DNA of 6,498 nt from JBDTNQ01 sp039933635 (GTDB taxonomy: Bacteria > Acidobacteriota > Vicinamibacteria > Vicinamibacterales > SCN-69-37): positions 1-6,498 of the forward strand of contig JBDTNQ010000159.1 in assembly GCA_039933635.1 (NCBI GenBank), in the 5' to 3' direction. The notes beneath the pieces are model-generated. The model searched no databases, was not told where the DNA came from, and saw only the letters and a list, made by a program, of their open reading frames with translations. A program made the position numbers and the translations under genes. Below, one piece after another: positions 1-5,044 of the stretch. Each line of letters starts with the position of its first letter. Position 1 is the stretch's first letter.

Positions 1-526
1 TGACGCCAGCGTCATTGCCCGCGGCGGCGAGCGCGGCCGCATCGCCAATCGATCCGGCCTCCGACCCCACGCGGAGCATGTCCTGCGCCGCGCTGTTGCC
101 ATCGGCGGCCAACGCCGTGAGCGCGGCAAGGCGGAGTGCCGGATTCGCGCTCTTCTGGGCGCCGTCGAAGAGGATGGCCGTGGCAATGCGCCGGAGCGCC
201 AGCGGCTCCTCGAGCTTGCGACCAGCCAGCCACTGGTCGTAGCCATCGAGTGCGGCGCTCGGCCCGCCATTGGTCAGATTGATCTCGATCTCGAGAAGGA
301 GACTGTTGGTGCCGTGAGGAGACTTCTGCTTGAGCTCGGCCACCTTGCTCGTGGCGGTCGCGATGTCTCCGCGAGCCAGGGCTGCCCACGCGGCCGAGAC
401 CAGCGTCCCTTCCGCGGCCGACGCGGCTCGCACGGCGTCTGCGACCGGCGCGGGCCGCGCGGTTTGCGCCTGACCTGCAGCCGTCGCGATGAGTGCGCAG
501 ATCAACATTGGCAGCATCTTCCGCAT
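1..526 (-). CDS. Secreted protein with alpha-helical (TPR/HEAT-like) repeats, 3' end outside window
   Basis: I do not recognise a specific family. Reading leftward from the ATG at 526, the frame stays open to the window edge, giving 175 residues without a stop. Residues 1-20 look like a Sec signal peptide: basic start (MRK), hydrophobic core LPMLICALIATAA, and a likely signal peptidase I site after GQA (residue 20), so the mature protein would be periplasmic or exported. After a Pro/Ala-rich stretch, residues about 41-100 form amphipathic helices of TPR-like spacing. Residues about 127-170 (NPALRLAALTALAADGNSAA and what follows) look like HEAT-type helical repeats, which usually bind other proteins. 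The ATG lies 58 bases downstream of the stop of the membrane protein at 585-2960 on the same strand, so the two are probably co-transcribed. No strong Shine-Dalgarno precedes it; GTGAGAGA lies directly upstream. Codon use matches the neighbours. The repeat assignment is by eye. Confidence 0.75.
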   Translation of the reverse strand, partial: MRKMLPMLICALIATAAGQAQTARPAPVADAVRAASAAEGTLVSAAWAALARGDIATATSKVAELKQKSPHGTNSLLLEIEINLTNGGPSAALDGYDQWLAGRKLEEPLALRRIATAILFDGAQKSANPALRLAALTALAADGNSAAQDMLRVGSEAGSIGDAAALAAAGNDAGV

Positions 527-584
527 TCTCTCACTGGATCGACGCCGGTGGCCGCCGGATGGTCTGCGGAAATCCAACGTGCGA

Positions 585-2960
585 CTAGGCCGCCCGCCCT
601 CGTGCGAGCGCGCCCAACGGCGCGGCGAGGACGAGGTAGAGCCCCGCGGCCACCCAGAAGTTCGCGTCGATGCCGACCCAGATGGACAACGCGACCGCCA
701 AAATCGAGGCCAGCACGCTGAAGGCGCCATTCACGCCCCACGCCCAGGCCACCATCGCCGGCGTGTCGGCCGTGAGTCGAACCCCGATCGGAAAGCAGAG
801 GCCCAGCAGCACCGACAGCGGCGCGGCGAAGGCGAGGACCACGGCCGATCGCGCGGCGAGACCGAGGCCGATCGTGTGCGCGATGGCGACGGGCATGCCG
901 AGCGCCGTCACCGTCAACGCCATCGCGATGAGCACGGGAACCGCACGGATGCGGGATCCGAGCGTCAACCGCTCCGACACCAGACTGCCGAGGCCGGTGA
1001 AGAGAAGCATCGAGAACAGGACGATTGACAGCGTGTACGTCGGATGGCCCAGGTACACCGAGAAGCGTTGCAGCAGCCCGATCTGAATGAGCATGAACGC
1101 GAACCCGATGACCGCGAAGTAGACCATCGTCAACGTGAATCGTCGGCCGGGCATGGGCGGACGGCCCGCCTTCGCGAGGGGCCAGATGATGATGAGCGCG
1201 ACGAGCCCGGTGGTGACGCCGAAGAGCACGATCAGGAGCAGTGTGGCGCGCAGGTTGCCGCCGAGCGCGCCCTCTCGCGGCAGATACGCGCCGGACCACA
1301 GGGCCTGCGGCTTCAGCATGTTGAAGTAGTAGGGCCGCGCATCAGTGGGCGGGCTGTAGTCGTAGAGCGGGTCGGCGATGGCCTGACGGAGCTCCGCGGG
1401 CGTCGAGCTGTGGGCAATGCGCTCGATGACGGGACCGCCGGTGGCCGTGGTCCACGGCGAGACGGCCAGCTCGAAGCCCTTGGCGCTCATCACGTCGCCA
1501 AGCTTCGCGCGGTCGGCCTCCGTGAAGGGCGCCGTCGAGACCATCAGCGTCGCGATTTTCTCGCGCACGGCGAGAATCAGGTGGTCGCCCGGCCGTTGGA
1601 TGCCCCGGTCGAGCAGCGCGCCGACCCCGAGCGAGACGAGGCGGCTGGTTTCCGACACGTTGTGCGGATCGAACCAGCGCGACACGCTCAGCACGCCGCC
1701 CGGTTTCAGCCGGTTGAGGAAGACGCGCCAGCCGTCGACGGTATAGAGGCCGTTCTCGGACAGGGAAAACGCGCCCGCCCCCGTTGAGGCCCACGTGTCG
1801 ACGAGCGAAATCTGGATCACGTCGAAGCGCTTGTCGGTGCGTGTCAGATACGCGCGGCCGTCGTCGTGCGCGAGGGTGACCTGCGGCTGGTTCGCGATGT
1901 TGGCGAAGTCGCGATGACTCTTCGTGAGCAGATCGATCATGATCCGGTTCACGTCCACGCCGAGGATCGATCGATTGCGTCCCCAGAGCGCCGCGAGGAT
2001 GTCCCGTCCGCCCCCGACACCAATGACCGCCACGTCACCGTTGCGGATGTAGTACGGCAACGTGGTGACGTCGTAGCTCACCCATTCGAGTGAATTCGGA
2101 TTGCCGTCCCACTGCGTGATCGGGGAGCCGGCCTCACCGTCGATCGCGAGCCACGCGATGCGCGCCTTGAACTTCTCGGCGCCGATGCCCGGGCCCCAGA
2201 GAAACGCGTTGCTCTCACCCGGCCGCTGCACGAGCACGTAGGAATGGCTGTTCCACCGCGTGATCTGATTCAGTTTGTTCAGCAGCCACAGCTGCTTGTT
2301 CTTCGGATAGATGATCTGCAGCGCTTCGTGCGATCCCGTGTTGACGACGCCAACGGCGATGAGCGCGACGGCGAGGACGGCGGGGGCGAGGCGGGGGCGG
2401 CCCGCGAACCGCGAGAAACACCACGCCGCGGTGGCCGCCGCCGCGCCGGCGAAAAAGACGGCGGAGCTGACATTCGAGTACTCGAGGATGGGGACGACCG
2501 CCAGGCAGCCCAGGGCCGCCCCAATCAGGTCGTACGCGTACAGGCGGCCAATCGGCCCGCGGCAGCGCGTGAGCGCAACCGTCACCGTGATGCCCGATAA
2601 CGTGAACGGCACCGCGAGGACGACCGTGAACGCGGTAATCGAGAGGATCTCCATCAGGCTCGCGTCGGTGAGCGGCAAGAGCGGCATCACGAGCGTGAAC
2701 AGGTGCGACACCGGCACGGAGACGGCGAAGGCCAACGCCACACGCGCGAGCGCCTGTGGCGCCCGGTCGGGAGAAAACGTCTCGGGCCGAAGGAACACGA
2801 ACACCGCGCCCGCGGCCATGCCCAGCATCGCCAGCGATACCGCGAAGAACGACAGGTGGTACCACGTCAGTACCGACAGCAGCCGCGCGTCGAGCGTTTC
2901 GAGCAGCAGCGTCGAGAGTGTGGCGAGGAACAGTCCGGGGCCGAGCCAGCGCGTGTGCAT
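585..2960 (-). CDS. Polytopic membrane protein with central spermidine-synthase-like methyltransferase-fold domain
   Basis: This 791-residue protein has three parts. Residues about 7-208 hold roughly seven membrane helices. Residues about 290-430 form a Rossmann domain of the spermidine synthase/SAM-methyltransferase type: nucleotide loop VIGVGGGRD (312-320), acidic ribose-binding position in GVDVN (D336), HDDGRAYL (365-372), and DVIQISLVDTWAS (380-392) followed by GLYT and LKPGGVLSVS. Residues about 569-785 hold roughly seven more helices ending in the family-typical WAWGVNGAFSVLAS (739-752). This layout matches the large spermidine-synthase-like membrane proteins often annotated as fused MFS/spermidine synthase. 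Their substrate is generally unknown. The segment aligned to the spermidine synthase DSSDP motif reads SLVDTW, so the first, catalytic Asp appears to be Ser385 while the second is kept as D388; true aminopropyl transfer is therefore doubtful. The ATG at 2960 is the only ATG, GTG or TTG between the upstream in-frame TGA (3045-3047) and the first membrane helix. The stop is TAG at 585-587. Confidence 0.9.
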   Translation of the reverse strand: MHTRWLGPGLFLATLSTLLLETLDARLLSVLTWYHLSFFAVSLAMLGMAAGAVFVFLRPETFSPDRAPQALARVALAFAVSVPVSHLFTLVMPLLPLTDASLMEILSITAFTVVLAVPFTLSGITVTVALTRCRGPIGRLYAYDLIGAALGCLAVVPILEYSNVSSAVFFAGAAAATAAWCFSRFAGRPRLAPAVLAVALIAVGVVNTGSHEALQIIYPKNKQLWLLNKLNQITRWNSHSYVLVQRPGESNAFLWGPGIGAEKFKARIAWLAIDGEAGSPITQWDGNPNSLEWVSYDVTTLPYYIRNGDVAVIGVGGGRDILAALWGRNRSILGVDVNRIMIDLLTKSHRDFANIANQPQVTLAHDDGRAYLTRTDKRFDVIQISLVDTWASTGAGAFSLSENGLYTVDGWRVFLNRLKPGGVLSVSRWFDPHNVSETSRLVSLGVGALLDRGIQRPGDHLILAVREKIATLMVSTAPFTEADRAKLGDVMSAKGFELAVSPWTTATGGPVIERIAHSSTPAELRQAIADPLYDYSPPTDARPYYFNMLKPQALWSGAYLPREGALGGNLRATLLLIVLFGVTTGLVALIIIWPLAKAGRPPMPGRRFTLTMVYFAVIGFAFMLIQIGLLQRFSVYLGHPTYTLSIVLFSMLLFTGLGSLVSERLTLGSRIRAVPVLIAMALTVTALGMPVAIAHTIGLGLAARSAVVLAFAAPLSVLLGLCFPIGVRLTADTPAMVAWAWGVNGAFSVLASILAVALSIWVGIDANFWVAAGLYLVLAAPLGALARGRAA

Positions 2961-2972
2961 GAGCGTGCGCTG

Positions 2973-2978
2973 ATTGTA
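2973..2978 (-). promoter_or_regulatory. Candidate -10 element (TACAAT) for the leftward membrane-protein gene
   Basis: Read on the minus strand, TACAAT lies 12 bases upstream of the ATG at 2960. One mismatch from TATAAT, it would place transcription start only about 5 bases before the ATG, giving a very short leader. No convincing -35 hexamer sits 16-18 bases upstream, and no Shine-Dalgarno is visible before the start. It is a weak call based on one hexamer in a GC-rich intergenic region. Confidence 0.3.
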
Positions 2979-3002
2979 GACCGAGCGATGTTGCGCCCTG
3001 GT

Positions 3003-3035
3003 GGCGTCCAGCCGTTTCCGGCGGGCGGCGTCCAG
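3003..3035. repeat. 9-bp direct repeat in the divergent intergenic region
   Basis: GGCGTCCAG occurs at 3003-3011 and again, identically, at 3027-3035, 24 bases start to start (a little over two helical turns). It lies between the divergent genes starting at 2960 and 3100. It could be a pair of regulator half-sites on one DNA face, but a 9-base match in GC-rich DNA of this length is not far from chance. Confidence 0.35.
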
Positions 3036-3070
3036 GCCAATTGATCACGCGCCCCCGTGCTGTGCGCCCC

Positions 3071-3076
3071 TATAAT
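3071..3076 (+). promoter_or_regulatory. Consensus -10 box (TATAAT) for the GT2 glycosyltransferase gene
   Basis: A perfect TATAAT stands out in strongly GC-rich surroundings, 23 bases upstream of the ATG at 3100. Transcription would begin near 3083, leaving a leader of about 17 bases. GAGG at 3084-3087 could be a Shine-Dalgarno, though 12 bases from the ATG is a long spacing. The best -35-like hexamer, TTGATC at 3041-3046, is 24 bases away, which is too far, so the -35 is unresolved. The TAA inside the box also closes the glycosyltransferase frame upstream. Confidence 0.55.
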
Positions 3077-3099
3077 CCGGACCGAGGTCACTGACGCTG

Positions 3100-4065
3100 A
3101 TGCTGTCGCTCGTGATTCCCGTCTACAAGAACGAGGAGAGCCTTCCGCGCCTGCTCCGCGAGATCAGTGCGCTCGCGCCGAGATGTCCCGGCGGGCTCGA
3201 AGTGGTCTTCGTCGTCGACGGCAGCCCCGATCGTTCACTCGACGTGCTGGGGGACGCGCTGCCGACCTGGGACGTCCCCGCGCAACTCGTCGAACTCTCC
3301 CGCAACTTCGGGTCGTTCTCCGCCATCGCGGCGGGACTCGCGCACGGGCGCGGCGCGTCCTTTGCGGTGATGGCGGCCGATCTGCAGGAGCCGCCGGAGC
3401 TCGTTCTGGAGTTCGAACGCCTTCTCAGCAGTGGCGCGGCCGACATCGTCTTCGGCTATCGACAGCGTCGCGCCGACCCGTTGCTGTCCCGTACCCTCTC
3501 GGCGCTCTTCTGGGGGTTCTACCGTCGCTTCGTCGTGCCCGACATGCCGAAGGGGGGGATCGACGTGTTCGCGTGCACGAGGCAGGTTCGGGACCGCGTG
3601 ATGGACTTGAAGGAAGTCGACACCAGTCTGGTCGCGCTCCTGTTGTGGGTCGGATTCCGGCGCGTGTTCGTGCCGTACGAGCGGCAGGCGAGGCAGGAAG
3701 GGCGCAGCGCGTGGACCTTTGCGCGGAAGTTCCGCTACGCGCTGGACAGCGTCTTCAACTTCACCGACCTGCCGATCAAGCTGCTCCTCGGGCTGGGCGC
3801 GGTCACCAGCCTGCTGGCCCTCGTCGGCGCCATTGTCGTCGTGATTGCCTGGGCCTCTGGACTGGTCCCCGTGCTCGGGTACACCCCGCTGATGCTCGCG
3901 GTGATCTCGTTCGGGGGATTCACCGCCCTCGGCCTCGGCATCGTGGGCCAGTACGTCTGGCTGTCACTGCAGAACAGCCGCAATCGGCCGAACTTCATCG
4001 TGCGTGCCTCGCACCAGTTCGGGGCGTCCGGTCAGGCCGAGACGACCGACAGGAAGTCCTCGTAG
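3100..4065 (+). CDS. GT2 family glycosyltransferase, polyprenyl-phosphate sugar synthase type (GtrB/ArnC/DPM1-like)
   Basis: This 321-residue protein has the size and plan of the small GT2 enzymes that move a sugar from a nucleotide to undecaprenyl phosphate at the inner face of the cytoplasmic membrane. It opens directly with the GT-A strand LSLVIPVYKNEESLPRLL. Next come VVFVVDGSPDRS (nucleotide binding, D40 and D44), SRNFGSFSAIAAGL (67-80), and the metal-binding DLQEPPE (94-100). KGGIDVFACTRQV (151-163) and the basic EGRSAWTFARKFRYALD segment (200-216) follow; the latter is the juxtamembrane region before the helices in this family. Two membrane helices at about 228-252 and 264-290 close the protein, then VGQYVWLSLQNSRNRPNFIVR. 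The ATG at 3100 is the first start after an in-frame TAA at 3073. The last 11 residues or so overlap the convergent sugar-enzyme gene and are not conserved-looking. The sugar cannot be read from sequence; the GT-C gene starting at 5045 would be a natural user of the product. Confidence 0.95.
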   Translation: MLSLVIPVYKNEESLPRLLREISALAPRCPGGLEVVFVVDGSPDRSLDVLGDALPTWDVPAQLVELSRNFGSFSAIAAGLAHGRGASFAVMAADLQEPPELVLEFERLLSSGAADIVFGYRQRRADPLLSRTLSALFWGFYRRFVVPDMPKGGIDVFACTRQVRDRVMDLKEVDTSLVALLLWVGFRRVFVPYERQARQEGRSAWTFARKFRYALDSVFNFTDLPIKLLLGLGAVTSLLALVGAIVVVIAWASGLVPVLGYTPLMLAVISFGGFTALGLGIVGQYVWLSLQNSRNRPNFIVRASHQFGASGQAETTDRKSS

Positions 4066-4988
4066 TCCCGGATGTAGTCGGCGGGATCGTAGTGGTCCGA
4101 CGCAAACACGAGCAACATCGCGTCCGTCGAATAGCGGTACTGAACGGCCCACGTCAGCGGCGGCACGTACAAGCCCTGGTCGGCGGTCCGCAACACAATC
4201 TCGGCCGACGATGTGCCGTCATCCACGACGACCGACACGCTGCCCCGAATGCAGACGAGGAACTGATGACACCGCCGATGCGCGTGCTCGCCACGGACCT
4301 CCTTGCCCGGGACGTCGAAGACGAGGAAGAACCGCAGCGGCGCAAACGGCACCTGCGACAGGAACTCGCCGGCCGCGAGCATCCCTCGCAGATCTTCGAC
4401 CAGGGTCAACGGATGCAGGGCGACGCCGCGCACGCCAATCGCTCCTGACGGGCCGGGGGCGCTCGAGGGGGGCGCCACCGCGGGTTGCTCGACGCGTGGT
4501 GTGTTGACGTAGCCGACGATGCGCGCGGGATTGCCGGAGACGATGGCGCGCGCTGGCACGTCGTGGGTGACAACCGCGCCGGCGCCCACCATCGCGAGTG
4601 GACCGACCTTGATGCCCGGAAGAATCACGGCACCAGCGCCGATCGACGCGCCCCGCCCGACGTCCGTGCGCTCGACCTGCGCGAGGTACTGCTTGCTGCG
4701 GGGGAACTTGTCGTTCGAAAACGTGGCGTTCGGCCCCACGAAGACGTCATCGGCCAGGCGCAGGCCGTTCCACAACTGGACGCCGCTCTTCACCGTCACG
4801 CGATCGCCGATGATCACATCGTCTTCGATGAAGACGTGATCGCAGATGTTGCAGTCGGCCCCGATCGTCGCCCCCGCCAGCACGTGGGCAAACGCCCAGA
4901 TGCGGGTGCCGGTGCCGATCTTGATGGATTCGCAGAGCGCGCGCGGATGAACGAAGGCGCCGGGAACGGGAGACGTATCGCTGGCCAT
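4032..4988 (-). CDS. Bifunctional sugar enzyme: left-handed beta-helix N-acyltransferase fused to FdtA/WxcM-type 3,4-ketoisomerase
   Basis: This 318-residue protein joins two enzymes of dTDP-3-acylamino-3,6-dideoxyhexose synthesis. Residues about 10-162 are a hexapeptide-repeat acyltransferase of the WlbB/QdtC type: WAFAHV with His35, the loop FSNDKFPRSKQ (90-100), then GRGASIGAGAVILPGIKVG and the closing SGNPARIVG (151-159). A Pro/Ala/Ser-rich linker (about 163-184) leads to a cupin at about 185-318: LVEDLRGMLAAGEF, FDVPGKEVRGEHAHRR with His235 and His237 matching the catalytic histidines of the FdtA family, HQFLVCIRGSVSVVVDDG, and the terminal ADYIRDYEDFL. The cupin would convert dTDP-4-keto-6-deoxyglucose to the 3-keto isomer. 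After a PLP aminotransferase, not in this window, the helix domain would acylate the 3-amino group. FdtD and WxcM show the same fusion order. Whether the product is the galacto (Fuc3N) or gluco (Qui3N) sugar is not decidable by eye. The start is ATG 4988; another ATG at 4998 is out of frame. No strong Shine-Dalgarno or promoter is evident. Confidence 0.95.
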   Translation of the reverse strand: MASDTSPVPGAFVHPRALCESIKIGTGTRIWAFAHVLAGATIGADCNICDHVFIEDDVIIGDRVTVKSGVQLWNGLRLADDVFVGPNATFSNDKFPRSKQYLAQVERTDVGRGASIGAGAVILPGIKVGPLAMVGAGAVVTHDVPARAIVSGNPARIVGYVNTPRVEQPAVAPPSSAPGPSGAIGVRGVALHPLTLVEDLRGMLAAGEFLSQVPFAPLRFFLVFDVPGKEVRGEHAHRRCHQFLVCIRGSVSVVVDDGTSSAEIVLRTADQGLYVPPLTWAVQYRYSTDAMLLVFASDHYDPADYIRDYEDFLSVVSA

Positions 4989-4998
4989 CGCCGGCCAT
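4979..4998 (-). repeat. Imperfect 10-bp tandem duplication over the start of the sugar-enzyme gene
   Basis: On the minus strand, ATGGCCGGCG (4998-4989) is followed immediately by ATGGCCAGCG (4988-4979), matching at 9 of 10 bases. Each unit carries an ATG, but only the second is in frame with the acyltransferase/ketoisomerase. The first opens an 83-codon shadow frame. It may be a small slippage duplication. Confidence 0.5.
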
Positions 4999-5026
4999 GC
5001 TAATCCAGTTGTGGACGAAGTGCTGA

Positions 5027-5035
5027 TGCTATCCT
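5027..5035 (+). promoter_or_regulatory. Candidate extended -10 (TGCTATCCT) for the GT-C glycosyltransferase gene
   Basis: TATCCT at 5030-5035 is preceded by TGC, forming an extended -10. A loose -35, TTGTGG, lies at 5009-5014 with a short 15-base spacer. Transcription would start about 5042, only a few bases before the GTG at 5045, implying a leaderless or near-leaderless mRNA. That agrees with the absence of any purine-rich Shine-Dalgarno upstream of this start. Confidence 0.35.
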
Positions 5036-5044
5036 CACGCTTGC

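Noticed and set aside
541..562. Possible hairpin terminator between the two leftward genes (CCGG repeats)
   Set aside because: The best stem is about four base pairs with a mismatch beyond it and no T-run follows. It does not support a terminator.
502..1299. A 265-codon minus-strand frame overlapping the end of the membrane-protein gene and the start of the next gene
   Set aside because: It is Arg/His/Gly-rich with no motif and lies within the well-supported membrane helices of the 585-2960 gene in another phase.
3041..3046. TTGATC as the -35 box paired with TATAAT at 3071
   Set aside because: The spacer would be 24 bases, well beyond the usual 16-18, so the pairing is not credible.
3038..3047. 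Overlapping palindromes CAATTG and TGATCA in the divergent intergenic region
   Set aside because: Six-base palindromes are common and these are not repeated elsewhere in the region. There is no support for an operator.
3057..4448. A 463-codon plus-strand open frame running across the GT2 gene and into the ketoisomerase gene
   Set aside because: Its product is Arg-rich and low in complexity with no recognisable motif, while the other frame (3100-4065) and the opposite strand (4032-4988) encode clear enzyme families. It is a GC-rich shadow frame.
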